64,000 bases of DNA from Ensifer canadensis (GCF_017488845.2 NZ_CP083370.1:1612001-1676000); one strand, 5' to 3'; counted from the first letter of the stretch, positions 1 through 8,546 are shown. Made by a program: numbers and translations. The notes: generated by a model from the letters alone, not told the origin.

Positions 1-411
1 AGCCGGGCAGCCGCCCGCATCGGCATGAGCGGTGCGGGGCTCGAGGTCATGGCGATCGCCTCGGTCCGGGCGACACGCGAGGCCACGGTCGACCATGGAG
101 GGCATACGCTTCCGGTTATCGTCGGAACACCGATCGCTGGCGAGAAGATCAACGGCGAGACCTTCGACGGTGAAGGGAAAACAGCGATATTTCCCGGTGA
201 CTTGCCGGATGATCCTGAAGTTTTTTTTAGGGCGCTTGATGCCGATGCGTCGGCGAAAAAATTCGGCGACGTGCACCCGATGCCCGAGCTCAGTTTCGTG
301 CGCTTCCGGCCGCCGCATCTTGAAGAGACGGGCGGCGGATTGAAGCTGTCGGTGCCGCATATCCGGCTCGATCGGGCGATGCAGTTCCTGTTCGGAGACC
401 GGTTGGCATGA
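1..411 (+). CDS. YcjX-like P-loop protein, C-terminal part
   Basis: The reading frame is open from the first base of the window, so only the last 136 residues are present and the true start lies upstream. The fragment has the C-terminal look of the YcjX family (DUF463), for example the segments GTPIAGEKINGETFDG and PHIRLDRAMQFLFGDRLA. These are predicted P-loop nucleotide hydrolases of unknown cellular role, often linked to envelope stress. The nucleotide-binding motifs would be in the missing part. The stop overlaps the next start (ATGA at 408-411), so the two genes are translationally coupled, as ycjX-ycjF pairs usually are. The family call rests on this C-terminus plus the neighbour. Confidence 0.75.
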   Translation, partial: SRAAARIGMSGAGLEVMAIASVRATREATVDHGGHTLPVIVGTPIAGEKINGETFDGEGKTAIFPGDLPDDPEVFFRALDADASAKKFGDVHPMPELSFVRFRPPHLEETGGGLKLSVPHIRLDRAMQFLFGDRLA

Positions 412-1493
412 GTGACGATTTCAACAGCCGTGGCCGAAAGCCCGGTGCTTTTTCGGTGAACCCGGATCCGGAGCAGAAGCCGGCGGAAAGCGACCGCCCC
501 CGCCGCGCCCCGGCGAGCTTCGACGACAAGGTGGTGATGACCCCCGACACGGAGGATCCCTTCCGGGAAACGACGCTTGGCGTCGAAAGCCTCGCTTTGC
601 CGGAGGCAAACCCGCGCAGGCGTCGCCTGTCCGTCGGCAAGATCGCCATGGGGGCATTCGGCATTCTCCTCTCGCTGGCGACGGGTCTTTGGGTCGACCG
701 CCTCATCCGCGACCTGTTTTCCCGCGCCGACTGGCTCGGCTATGCCGCAATGGGTATCGTTGCCATCGGGCTCCTGGCACTGCTGGTAGTCATTGGCCGC
801 GAGCTTTCAGGCATGATGCAACTGACTGCCGTCCAGAGCTTGAAGACGGAAACGGAGAATGCCGCCGCTTCCGGCAATACCAAGCTGGCACGGTCCGCTT
901 CGGAAAAACTCGTCCATCTTCTCGCCACCAATCCGCGCACGGCACGCGGTCGTACGCGCCTTAAGGAAACCGAAGGCGAAATCATCGATGGCCCGCATCT
1001 GCTTGACCTGACGGAGCGCGAATTGTTGACGCCGCTCGATCGCGAGGCCCGGCGCATCATTCTCGCCGCTTCCAAGCGCGTGTCGATCGTCACCGCCGTC
1101 AGCCCCCGCGCGCTCGTCGATCTCGGCTATGTGCTTTATGAATCCGCTCGCATGATCCGCGCGATGGCCGAGCTTTATGGCGGCCGCCCCGGTACGCTCG
1201 GCATGATCAGGCTGATGCGCGACGTTATCGCCCATCTCGCTGTCACCGGCTCGATCGCCGCCGGTGACAGCCTCATCCAGCAGGTGCTTGGCCACGGCTT
1301 GGCGTCAAAACTCTCGGCCCGGCTCGGCGAAGGCGTAATCAATGGACTGATGACCGCCCGCATCGGCATCGCTGCCATGGACCTTTGCCGACCGATGCCT
1401 TTCAGAGCACTGAAACGTCCCGGGATCGGCGACTTTCTTTCGGACCTCGCGCCCGGTGCCGGTCGCGCGGCTAGTCAGAACGGCGACGTCTAG
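408..1493 (+). CDS. YcjF-like (TIGR01620/DUF697) inner-membrane protein
   Basis: A 361-residue protein with a hydrophilic, proline- and arginine-rich N-terminus. Two hydrophobic segments follow, at about residues 80-100 and 115-135 (IAMGAFGILLSLATGLWVD and AAMGIVAIGLLALLVVIG). The C-terminal DUF697-type domain is rich in glycine and alanine, including a stretch with VTGSIAAGDSLIQQVLGHG. It starts four bases before the end of the upstream ycjX-like gene, giving the usual ycjX-ycjF unit. The biochemical function is unknown. A RIME repeat begins directly after the stop and probably ends the transcript, because its two palindromes can form strong hairpins. Confidence 0.8.
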   Translation: MSDDFNSRGRKPGAFSVNPDPEQKPAESDRPRRAPASFDDKVVMTPDTEDPFRETTLGVESLALPEANPRRRRLSVGKIAMGAFGILLSLATGLWVDRLIRDLFSRADWLGYAAMGIVAIGLLALLVVIGRELSGMMQLTAVQSLKTETENAAASGNTKLARSASEKLVHLLATNPRTARGRTRLKETEGEIIDGPHLLDLTERELLTPLDREARRIILAASKRVSIVTAVSPRALVDLGYVLYESARMIRAMAELYGGRPGTLGMIRLMRDVIAHLAVTGSIAAGDSLIQQVLGHGLASKLSARLGEGVINGLMTARIGIAAMDLCRPMPFRALKRPGIGDFLSDLAPGAGRAASQNGDV

Positions 1494-1498
1494 AAACG

Positions 1499-1603
1499 AC
1501 TGCATGTTTCCTAAAACCTACCCGACTTAAGGATGAAAACATGCAGAAATTCAAAGTGCTTCAGCGACCTTTGCGCGTCTGAAAAGACGCGCGGCCTGTA
1601 GAA
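1499..1603 (+). repeat. RIME-type intergenic mosaic element, copy 1
   Basis: About 105 bp made of two palindromes. The first (1500-1546) begins CTGCATGTTTC and ends AAACATGCAG. The second (1561-1602) carries CAGCGACCTTTGCGCGTCT and a GACGCGCGGC arm. The same two-part unit occurs at 29174-29281 (reverse), 30312-30417 and 54006-54110. This matches the size and layout of Rhizobium-specific intergenic mosaic elements. Here it fills the gap between two convergent genes. Confidence 0.85.
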
Positions 1604-2392
1604 CTAGATGCCCGCATACCACTCATAGCCCAAGTCTTCCCAGAAGCCGCCGCGTCCACGACCGAACGTCGAAAGATCCGCAACGACCTCGATGGCACTG
1701 ATGTACTTCGCCATCTTGTAGCCGAGCTGCCGCTCGATGCGCACTCGAAGCGGCGCGCCATTGGCGACCGGAAGTGACCGTCCGTTCAATCCATAGGCAA
1801 GGATCGTCTGCGGATGGCGCGCATCGATGAGGTCGATCGATTCGTAGTAGGCCGTCGGTCCGGAAAGCCCGAGACCCATGCGATCGAAGCAATGGAAGAC
1901 GACATAACGCGCTTCCGGTCTGATCTTGGCTTCATCAAGTACCTTGGCAAGCGGAACGCCCGACCATTTGGCGATGCAACTCCAGCCCTCGACACAGTCG
2001 TGGCGGGTGATCTGTGTCCGCGACGGCATGTTGCGCAATTCGGCCAATGTCAGGCTGAGCGGCTTTTCGACCAAACCGGTGACGCCGAGGCGGTATCCGG
2101 AAAAATCCTGCTGGAGGGCGATATACTCCGGGTCGGTCGGATCGGTCGAGCCGTTCGGCCGTTGTCCCTGGCGGATTTCGCTTTCGGCGAACTCAGGCGC
2201 CAGCCGGTCCGCGTCCATCAATAGCCGCTGTACCCGATAAGTCAGGCTGTTCGCCGATGCCAGGACATCACGGACCGGGCTTCTGTTTTGCAGGATTCCA
2301 TCGAATGCATCACAACCTGCAAGAGGCAACGTCGAGGCGGCAATGCCGGCGGCGGTCAAAAAGCGCCTGCGATTGATCAGAAGCCGCGTCAT
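1604..2392 (-). CDS. Tat-exported molybdopterin-dependent oxidoreductase, sulfite-oxidase-like
   Basis: A 262-residue protein with an oxidoreductase molybdopterin-binding domain at about residues 95-240. The conserved DCVEGWSC stretch holds the cysteine expected to bind molybdenum. The N-terminus has a twin-arginine signal (NRRRFLTAAG) followed by a lipobox-like LAGC, so it may be a Tat-exported lipoprotein on the periplasmic face. The next gene upstream on this strand encodes a membrane b-type cytochrome and overlaps this start by 4 bp, suggesting a quinone-linked redox pair. The substrate cannot be told from sequence; the family includes sulfite dehydrogenases and YedY/MsrP-like reductases. 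It is shorter than MsrP. Confidence 0.8.
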   Translation of the reverse strand: MTRLLINRRRFLTAAGIAASTLPLAGCDAFDGILQNRSPVRDVLASANSLTYRVQRLLMDADRLAPEFAESEIRQGQRPNGSTDPTDPEYIALQQDFSGYRLGVTGLVEKPLSLTLAELRNMPSRTQITRHDCVEGWSCIAKWSGVPLAKVLDEAKIRPEARYVVFHCFDRMGLGLSGPTAYYESIDLIDARHPQTILAYGLNGRSLPVANGAPLRVRIERQLGYKMAKYISAIEVVADLSTFGRGRGGFWEDLGYEWYAGI

Positions 2393-3252
2393 TGCCCTGC
2401 CTCCTTGCGCTGCGCCTCGCTATCGATGCGGTAACGCCCTGTTATCATCGAGCGCAATTCGTTGATCGGCCCGGCGGCAAAAACCATGAAGATGTGTATG
2501 GCGAAGAAGCCCACGAGCAAAAGCATGACGACGAAGTGGATCGTGCGTGCCGTCTGTCGACCGGCAAAGACGTCGATCAACCATGGCCAGGCCGCGTCCA
2601 TGCCCGGCGACATCGTCAGCCCCGTCAGGATCATCAACGGAAAAAAGACGAGCAAAACAGCGGCATAGGAGAGTTTCTGCAAGCCATTGTAGCTGCGGCC
2701 GTGATCGAATCGGAACCGCACGTGGTTGACGAAACTTCGTGGCAGGCCGCTGATATCGGAGGCCGATGGCAGGATGTCGCGCCACAGGTGCCCGTTGATC
2801 AGGCTCGCAACCAACCAGACAAGAAAGACGGTCGCAAAAAGCCACGCGAAGAAGAAATGTATCACCCGGCCCGTCGCCAGGTCTTGATAAGAAGGCACCG
2901 TTAGCCAGGCTGGAAATGCCCTGTAGTCACGCCGGTCTGCGGCGCCGCTGACCCCGAGAACACCCGTCGTGTCGACCCCCAGGCCGAGCAGCGTCGTCAC
3001 GCCCCTGACCTCTCCATCTTGCGTCCGGGCGGCGCTGATGGACAGCACGCCGTTGTCGAAGGCAAAGCCCGATTGCTGCCCAAGATAAAGCGTCGGGTGG
3101 GCGTTGAAGATCTGCAGGCCACTCAGGAGCAGGAAGAACAATGCCAGTGCCCACAGCCAATGGGTCAGCCGCGTGGCAAGTCCGTGGCGGCGGATTATGA
3201 GTGCCTGCGAGATGTCCGTTTCCGGGGTGGTGCTGTTGATCGCCGCTGCCAT
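2389..3252 (-). CDS. Cytochrome b561-type membrane subunit
   Basis: About 287 residues. Conserved histidines next to transmembrane helices (RHGLATRLTHWLWALALFF near the N-terminus, RVIHFFFAWLFATVFLVWL in the middle, RTIHFVVMLLLVGFFAIHIFMV near the C-terminus) fit a di-haem cytochrome b of the b561/Ni-Fe hydrogenase b family. I chose the ATG at 3252 because GGAGG lies seven bases before it; the frame is open further upstream to 3402 but those residues do not look like a protein start. The gene overlaps the molybdoenzyme gene by 4 bp and probably passes electrons between that enzyme and the quinone pool. Confidence 0.8.
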   Translation of the reverse strand: MAAAINSTTPETDISQALIIRRHGLATRLTHWLWALALFFLLLSGLQIFNAHPTLYLGQQSGFAFDNGVLSISAARTQDGEVRGVTTLLGLGVDTTGVLGVSGAADRRDYRAFPAWLTVPSYQDLATGRVIHFFFAWLFATVFLVWLVASLINGHLWRDILPSASDISGLPRSFVNHVRFRFDHGRSYNGLQKLSYAAVLLVFFPLMILTGLTMSPGMDAAWPWLIDVFAGRQTARTIHFVVMLLLVGFFAIHIFMVFAAGPINELRSMITGRYRIDSEAQRKEAGQ

Positions 3253-3500
3253 CATGAAACCTCCGCGTTTCAAGTGGATACGTACGCCGTTGCGATAGAG
3301 TTTCATAAACACGTCTGCGCGCATCGTAGCACATGACGGTGAGGCCGCCGTGACTGCCTTGCAGCCATCCGATCTGCGGCGCACAGAGCGCATCACCGAC
3401 ACAAAGAAGCCTTGATATCAGCCCGAAAGAAACCGTCCATTAACCATTTGCGCGCAAATGTGGCTCCTAGTTTCGGACGTTGACCCATCAAGGATCGTTT

Positions 3501-4052
3501 ATGTTCTCGCGCCCTTCTTTGATCGCTCGCGGCGCTGCCGCCTTCGCGCTCGCAGCAACCGTCGGCGTTGCTACGCCAGCCATTTCCGGTGGCAAGGACA
3601 AGGCTTTCTTCGAGAAAGTCTCCGGCCAGTGGAAGGGCCCCGGCGAGATCGTCGCCGGGAAATACAAGGGCACCAAGTTCACCTGCGATCTCGCCGGCGA
3701 ACCGGTTGCCGGCAATGATGCCGGCATCAAGCTCGACGGCTTCTGCCGCGTCGGCGTGTTCAAGCAACCGATGTCGGCGCTGATCACCCAGAAGGGCGGC
3801 AGCTACACCGGAAAATTTCTCGACGGCGCTGATGGCAAGGGTCTCGACGTAGTCTCCGGCAACGTCGCCAAGGACAAGGTCGTCGTCGGCATCAACCGCA
3901 AGAAGCTGAACGGCGCGATGATCGCCCGGCTCCAGAACGACTCGACCATGAACATCACCATCTCGGTGAAGGTCGAGGATACAATGGTGCCGGTGATCGG
4001 CGTCAGTCTCAACCGCCAGCTCGACAACATCGCCGTCGGCTCGATCAAGTAG
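3501..4052 (+). CDS. Secreted protein of unknown function
   Basis: A 183-residue protein beginning MFSRPSLIARGAAAFALA, with a typical signal peptide likely cleaved after the ATPAIS region. The mature part is rich in beta-type residues and has two cysteines (FTCDL and GFCRV) that could form a disulphide. The start at 3501 is preceded by AAGGA six bases upstream; an in-frame codon at 3480 has no such site. I do not recognise a characterised family. It stands alone between divergent and convergent neighbours and ends at a good terminator, so it is probably transcribed singly as a small periplasmic protein. Confidence 0.7.
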   Translation: MFSRPSLIARGAAAFALAATVGVATPAISGGKDKAFFEKVSGQWKGPGEIVAGKYKGTKFTCDLAGEPVAGNDAGIKLDGFCRVGVFKQPMSALITQKGGSYTGKFLDGADGKGLDVVSGNVAKDKVVVGINRKKLNGAMIARLQNDSTMNITISVKVEDTMVPVIGVSLNRQLDNIAVGSIK

Positions 4053-4072
4053 ACGACAGTCCAGATTGCGGA

Positions 4073-4108
4073 GAAAAGCCCCGGCCAAACGCTGGGGCTT
4101 TTCTTTTT
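4073..4108 (+). terminator. Rho-independent terminator
   Basis: The inverted repeat GAAAAGCCCC...GGGGCTTTTC is followed by TTTTT. The A-rich left arm means it can also stop transcription of folK arriving from the other side. Confidence 0.85.
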
Positions 4109-4121
4109 GTGCTACTCGAAC

Positions 4122-4634
4122 TCAGGCCCCTGCCCGCCACCAGCCCCTGTCTTCGTCCACCACCTCGATGCCGGTGACGTCGGCATCCGCCAGCCAGTCT
4201 TCGACCCGCCGTCCGTTCACACGCATGCCGGAGGCAAAGTCCGCAAGCGGCATCAGGACGAAACCGCGCGCAGTCATGCGCGGATGTGGTAGCTCCAGCT
4301 TGGTCTCGGTCTGGGACAGGTCGCCGAAGGTGAGGACATCGATGTCGATCGTGCGCGGGCCCCAGCGTTCGTCGCGCACCCGCTTCATCTGCCGCTCGAT
4401 ATCAAGGCAGGCGTCCAGCAATGCCTCCGGGCCGAGCAACGTTTCGACTTCGGCGCAGGCGTTGAAGAACCAGTCCTGATCGGTCTTGCCCCAGGGTGGT
4501 GTCCGATACAGACGCGAAACGGCCCGAACCGCGCAATCCGGCCTGGCATCGAGCATCTGCAATGCATCTGCCATGGCCCTTCTCGGCTCGCCCAGGTTTC
4601 CGCCAAGTCCCAAAGTTGCGATATGCCCGCTCAT
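4122..4634 (-). CDS. folK: 6-hydroxymethyl-7,8-dihydropterin pyrophosphokinase (HPPK)
   Basis: A 170-residue enzyme that moves pyrophosphate from ATP to 6-hydroxymethyl-dihydropterin in folate synthesis. Diagnostic segments are GLGGNLGEP at the N-terminus, RTPPWG, and the HPPK signature RWGPRTIDIDVLTFGD followed by LPHPRM. The start at 4634 follows the folB stop by one base; the frame extends upstream but only in non-homologous sequence. It is the last gene of folP-folB-folK, all on the minus strand and covering three steps of the pathway. Transcription probably ends at the hairpin at 4073-4108. Confidence 0.93.
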   Translation of the reverse strand: MSGHIATLGLGGNLGEPRRAMADALQMLDARPDCAVRAVSRLYRTPPWGKTDQDWFFNACAEVETLLGPEALLDACLDIERQMKRVRDERWGPRTIDIDVLTFGDLSQTETKLELPHPRMTARGFVLMPLADFASGMRVNGRRVEDWLADADVTGIEVVDEDRGWWRAGA

Positions 4635-4635
4635 C

Positions 4636-5004
4636 TCAGGCGACGTGCTCGACCGTGACTTCGACATAATCGAGAATTCCGGGAACCGGTGCATTCGGCT
4701 TGCGGACGGAGACCTTGGCACGCCGGACCTGCGGAAAACGCACGCACAGGGTCTTTGCGACCTCGAGCGCCAGCGCCTCGATCAGATAGCGCCGCCGACC
4801 GGTGACGATGCGCTCGATTTCGGTAAAGGCGATGCCGTAATGCACGGTGTCGTCGATCGAATCATCGACCAGCGCCGAGCCTTGCTCCACTTCAAGCTCC
4901 GCATCGACGAAAAACCGTTGCCCGAGGAATTCTTCCTCGTCGAGAACGCCATGGCGCGCAAAGAAGGCACAGTTTTTCAGGGTGATCGTATAGGTCGCGC
5001 TCAT
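4636..5004 (-). CDS. folB: Dihydroneopterin aldolase
   Basis: A 122-residue enzyme converting dihydroneopterin to 6-hydroxymethyl-dihydropterin and glycolaldehyde, giving the substrate for FolK. Family features include the N-terminal TITLKNCAFFARHGVLDEEE with the active-site glutamate region, FFVDAELE, and the C-terminal VRKPNAPVPGILDYVEV with the conserved lysine. Length is normal for the small FolB family. It lies 14 bp after folP and one base before folK, so the three genes are one operon. Confidence 0.93.
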   Translation of the reverse strand: MSATYTITLKNCAFFARHGVLDEEEFLGQRFFVDAELEVEQGSALVDDSIDDTVHYGIAFTEIERIVTGRRRYLIEALALEVAKTLCVRFPQVRRAKVSVRKPNAPVPGILDYVEVTVEHVA

Positions 5005-5018
5005 GGTTTTCCGTCCCG

Positions 5019-5870
5019 TCAGCTCTTCTTTGCACCCAGCATAGCATCCGCCACCATCAGCGCATCCCTGCTGTTTGCGACATCATGTACGCGGAAAATG
5101 GCCGCACCCGCCATGCGTAGCAGGGCCGTGGTCGCCGCGGTGGCGGCATCGCGGCCCGCCGGCTCTCGTTCGGTGACAGCACCAAGGAACCGCTTGCGTG
5201 ACGTGCCGACCAGAAAAGGCAGCTCGAAACGGTGCAATTCGGTAAACCGCGCCATCAGTTCGAGGTTCTCTTCCGTGTCCTTGGCAAAGCCGAAGCCCGG
5301 ATCAAGCACGATCCGTTCGCGTTCGATGCCGGCTTCTGCCGCGATCTGCAGCGAGCGGTCTAGGAAATGGAACTGGTCGTCCACCACATCGGCAAGCTTC
5401 TGGCGATCGCGGCCTGTGTGCATGATGCAGAGCCCGGCGCCCGTCTGCGCAGCAACCCGCGCGATATCCGGTTCGCGCTGAAGGCCGTGCACGTCGTTGA
5501 TGATGTGGGCGCCAGCGTCGACGGCAAGCCGTGCGGTCTCTGCCCTATAGGTATCGACTGAAATGAGCGCATCGGTGTCGCGCGCCAATGCCGCGATGAC
5601 CGGAAAGATCCGGTTCTGTTCCTCTTTGGCACTCACGGGCGCTGCGTCCGGTCTGGTCGATTCACCGCCAACATCGAGGATCAGGGCGCCGTCGTCGATG
5701 CAGCGCTTGCCCTGGACAACGGCTGCTGCCGTATCCGTGAAACGACCGCCATCGGAGAAAGAGTCGGGGGTAACATTGATGATCGCCATCAAAACGCCAC
5801 GCGGCCCCAGTTCGAGACTACGGCCATGCGCCAGCTTCCAATGAAAATTTTGAAATGGATTGTAAGTCAT
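5019..5870 (-). CDS. folP: Dihydropteroate synthase
   Basis: A 283-residue enzyme joining p-aminobenzoate to the pterin pyrophosphate made by FolK; it is the sulfonamide target. The signatures are AIINVTPDSFSDGG near residue 30, ILDVGGESTRPDA near 63, IIND, DPGFGFAKD, GTSRKRFLG and the C-terminal RVHDV. Length is normal. A purine-rich GAGGGGAA lies just before the ATG. It is the first gene of folP-folB-folK; the promoter should lie in the gap with the divergent gene at 5976. Confidence 0.95.
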   Translation of the reverse strand: MTYNPFQNFHWKLAHGRSLELGPRGVLMAIINVTPDSFSDGGRFTDTAAAVVQGKRCIDDGALILDVGGESTRPDAAPVSAKEEQNRIFPVIAALARDTDALISVDTYRAETARLAVDAGAHIINDVHGLQREPDIARVAAQTGAGLCIMHTGRDRQKLADVVDDQFHFLDRSLQIAAEAGIERERIVLDPGFGFAKDTEENLELMARFTELHRFELPFLVGTSRKRFLGAVTEREPAGRDAATAATTALLRMAGAAIFRVHDVANSRDALMVADAMLGAKKS

Positions 5871-5975
5871 TTCCCCTCACGATGCGCCGCAGACAACCAT
5901 TTCGATTTGCTGTTGCACCCACGCTGGCTATGCCCCAAGCTTGATTGAAGTTCAACTAAAGAGAACTACGCATTG

Positions 5976-6605
5976 ATGTCTCGAGTACGCGTTCCGTTCA
6001 AAGCCGCCCTTCTTGCCCTTCTGGTTGCCATGCCCTTGGGCTCTGCGTCCGGCGAAACGGTGATAAACAAGAGCTTTTCCTATTTCTCGATCGGCGGCCG
6101 CACGGCGGCGGACCTCGACAAAGCTCTGTCCAAAGCCGGGCCGATGATGAAATCGACGGGCGCGCGCCATCCGGGCGCGACGCGGATCAAGTTTGGCGGC
6201 ACGATCACCTACGTCAATCGCGGCGGACGCTGCGCGGTCGGCGTCGCCCGCGTCACGCTCAGCACGCGCATCATCCTGCCGCGCTGGAAATATCGCAAGC
6301 AGGCCAGCCGCGACCTCGCTCTGGTCTGGGATACGTTGTCGAGCGATATCAAGCGGCACGAGGAACGCCACGCCGAGATCGCCCGCAACCACGCCCGCGA
6401 GATGGAGAAGATGTTTCTGGCCCTGAGGCCGCAGGCGGACTGCGAACAGATGCAAGAAAGCGTCACACGCGCCAGTACCGAAGCGATCGCCGCTCACGAC
6501 AAGGACCAGGCCCGGTTCGACCGGACGGAGGCGGCCAATTTCGACAAGCGCATAATCCGATTGCTGCAATACCGGCTGGATGCGCTGAAGAAAACGCAGC
6601 GCTAG
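5976..6605 (+). CDS. DUF922-family secreted putative zinc protease
   Basis: A 209-residue protein with a signal peptide (VPFKAALLALLVAMPLGSAS). A HEERH motif at about residues 128-132, followed by AEIARNH, resembles the HExxH zinc site of DUF922 proteins, which are predicted periplasmic metalloproteases. Two cysteines (RCAV, DCEQ) may pair. I use the ATG at 5976; a TTG one codon earlier is also possible, and neither has a strong ribosome site. The protein ends in a charged helix (RRLLQYRLDALKKTQR-like). Proteolytic activity is inferred only from the motif. Confidence 0.72.
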   Translation: MSRVRVPFKAALLALLVAMPLGSASGETVINKSFSYFSIGGRTAADLDKALSKAGPMMKSTGARHPGATRIKFGGTITYVNRGGRCAVGVARVTLSTRIILPRWKYRKQASRDLALVWDTLSSDIKRHEERHAEIARNHAREMEKMFLALRPQADCEQMQESVTRASTEAIAAHDKDQARFDRTEAANFDKRIIRLLQYRLDALKKTQR

Positions 6606-6889
6606 ACAGGTCGCTGTTCAACGGTCACGACCGACATAAGCATAGCCGGAATATACTTTGAGGCGACCTGTTCAACGAGTGCGCACCCACAGTATTTTAT
6701 TGGTGAAATCTAGCGATAGCTACAGCTGAGCGACTCGCTTATATTCAGAATATGGAACGTGGGGGCGAATTGAAATCCAACCCTCCGTTGTCGAAAGGAA
6801 TTTGGCGGACCATCATGGTCTTGCACGACGTATAAATATTGCCGTTACTTGAGTTCAGCAGTGTCGTTTCGTTTCTTTAAGCGCAAAGC

Positions 6890-7012
6890 TCGACGACGCA
6901 GCAAATACAGGTTCTCCTGGCGTGTCTTCATGCAGCAGATGTTCCCTCCCTCATCTGCGTGCGATGCGCCCTCCTAGCCTCGCTCGTCACACGACCAGCG
7001 AGGCGCTTTTTT
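6890..7012 (+). ncRNA. Predicted small regulatory RNA with anti-Shine-Dalgarno loop
   Basis: Three stacked hairpins lie in a 460-bp stretch without a gene. A short one (CAGG/CCTG) is at 6908-6919. A perfect 7-bp stem (GCAGATG/CATCTGC, 6935-6958) presents the loop TTCCCTCCCT. A perfect 8-bp terminator stem (GCCTCGCT/AGCGAGGC, 6977-7004) is followed by GC and six Ts. A second exposed CCCTCCTAG lies between the last two. A CU-rich loop complementary to ribosome sites is typical of rhizobial trans-acting RNAs such as the alpha-r14 (NfeR1/Smr14C) group. The 5' end is a guess and the family link is only by resemblance. The rest of 6606-6890 shows nothing. Confidence 0.6.
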
Positions 7013-7068
7013 GGCAAACATGACATCAATAGATCGATAGACTGAAGATGGGCGCCAACGGCCAGCGA

Positions 7069-7389
7069 TCAGGCCTGGCGTTCGGGCACGTGCACGACGA
7101 GCCCGTCCAGCGCATCGCTGACCTTGATCTGACAGGAAAGCCGCGAGGTCGGACGGACATCATAGGCGAAATCCAGCATGTCCTCTTCCATCGCTTCCGG
7201 AGCGCCGACGACAGCCGTCCAGGCATCGTCGACATAGACATGACAGGTGGCACAGGCACAGGCCCCGCCACACTCCGCTTCGACACCCGGAACCGAATTG
7301 CGAACGGCGTTCTCCATGACGGTCGAGCCGTTCTCGACATCGAGTTCGTGGCGCGTGCCATCAAAGGCAACGATCGTAAGTTTTGTCAT
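7069..7389 (-). CDS. Adrenodoxin-type [2Fe-2S] ferredoxin
   Basis: A 106-residue soluble electron carrier. The cluster ligands are visible as C40-x5-C46-x2-C49 and a distant C86 (RLSCQIKV); an extra C44 lies inside the loop. The ATCHVYV and MLDFAYDV segments are typical of the vertebrate-type/ISC-like ferredoxin family. Such proteins feed electrons to cytochrome P450s, Fe-S assembly or hydroxylases. No partner reductase or isc gene is next to it, so the redox partner is unknown. A predicted small-RNA terminator reads towards its 3' end from the other side. Confidence 0.88.
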   Translation of the reverse strand: MTKLTIVAFDGTRHELDVENGSTVMENAVRNSVPGVEAECGGACACATCHVYVDDAWTAVVGAPEAMEEDMLDFAYDVRPTSRLSCQIKVSDALDGLVVHVPERQA

Positions 7390-7570
7390 GTCACTTTCCG
7401 GAATAAGCTGATGGGACTGGCCGATTGCGCAAAGCCGCGCGGGGCGGCGGGCGCGAATTCAGGGAAAGTTCTTCCAACAATTCGGCCATCCAGTCAACAA
7501 CAGCCGGCAGTTGCATCGCGGACGCAGCGTTTCAGCGCGGGCCGCGATGCACCTTTGTGGCTCGCTGCAA

Positions 7571-7939
7571 TCAGCGGCAGAGCTTCAGGATAAACAGTTC
7601 AGCCTCAAGCACGCTCTCTGCAAGAACGTCGGGCAAAGCCGCATCGGTCGGACGCTGTTCGATCGCGCCGGCCGCAGCAGCGACGTCGACGGCGCCGACA
7701 GCGAGTGCGGCCCCCTTCAACTGATGGGCCGCCTGGGCACGTCCATTCACGTCGCCATCGGTGATTTCCTTCATCACCTTGCGTGCCTGACGGGCGAACA
7801 ATTGCAGCACTTCGATTTCGAGCGCCTTGTCTCCCATTGTCTGCGCGGCAAGGTGGGCAAAATCGATGGGCTTCTTGCCGGAAAGAGAAGAGCTACCCGG
7901 AGTGTCGGGAGCTTCGAAGGCAATTCTGAGGGCCGCCAT
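7571..7939 (-). CDS. Stand-alone histidine phosphotransfer (Hpt) protein
   Basis: A 122-residue protein with the Hpt motif AAHQLKGAALAVGA around His72, in a helical bundle framework (LQLFARQARKVMKEI before it, AAAGAIEQRP after it). Hpt proteins pass phosphate between response regulators and hybrid kinases. No kinase or regulator gene is adjacent, so the relay it serves is unknown. The gene lies between the ferredoxin and, divergently, the giant growth-pole protein. The 180 bp between it and the ferredoxin gene show no gene. Confidence 0.8.
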   Translation of the reverse strand: MAALRIAFEAPDTPGSSSLSGKKPIDFAHLAAQTMGDKALEIEVLQLFARQARKVMKEITDGDVNGRAQAAHQLKGAALAVGAVDVAAAAGAIEQRPTDAALPDVLAESVLEAELFILKLCR

Positions 7940-8546
7940 GAGCCAATTTCCCTATTGTTTGTATGCTGTTGGTCTTTATCCGACGCCGTCCCGCGACATT
8001 CGCGGTCCAATTGCCATGGGCGGCACGGACACCGTGACCGACGACGCCTGTTCACCAAGCTTCGTCGCCGGACGATCGCTACGGTTTGCGAGCTATCATC
8101 CTCCACGGGCGGGCGCTGCTATCGGCTTAAAACGGGGCGCAATATAGGCAGGAATCTGGGAAAATGGTTAACGCTCGTTAAACCTCCTGATTTCCTTGCC
8201 TTTTCCGACCTAAACCCCTTTGCCACATTAAGAATTCATTAGGATTTTAATGAAGCTGGAGTGCTCTTAATTGTAACAACCGGGCTAATGTGTCACTACG
8301 ATACGGTTAGGAACGGGCTTGCGTACGAAAATGGCAACCGTTCCGGTGGATAAGCTGTGCGAGTGGTGCCCTCGAGGGTCAATTCCGACTATCCATCGAG
8401 GAAATGCAGTGGTGTTCAGTAGGGTATTGCGTAGATGTGATGCGCGTATCTTGCCGTCACCGCCCCGGTGAAGTCAGTGCCTGGCCGCAATCGCGGATCA
8501 AATGGACACGCTTCATCGCAGGCAAAAGGTAATGAGGCGTATCCCT
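7940..8546. other. Long divergent intergenic region
   Basis: About 600 bp between the Hpt gene and the giant gene, with no convincing coding frame. It becomes AT-richer towards 8150-8280. Two TTAA half-sites occur at 8168-8171 and 8178-8181 (spacer 6), and another pair-like TTAA/TTAG near 8225-8245. These resemble CtrA half-sites (TTAA-N7-TTAA), but the spacing is not exact, so binding is only a possibility. Confidence 0.35.

Noticed and set aside
6606..6890. Possible small gene between the DUF922 gene and the predicted small RNA
   Set aside because: No frame with a ribosome site and protein-like sequence was found.
7390..7570. Possible gene between ferredoxin and Hpt genes
   Set aside because: Frames here are open only by composition and have no start signals; the gap is best read as promoter region of the ferredoxin gene.
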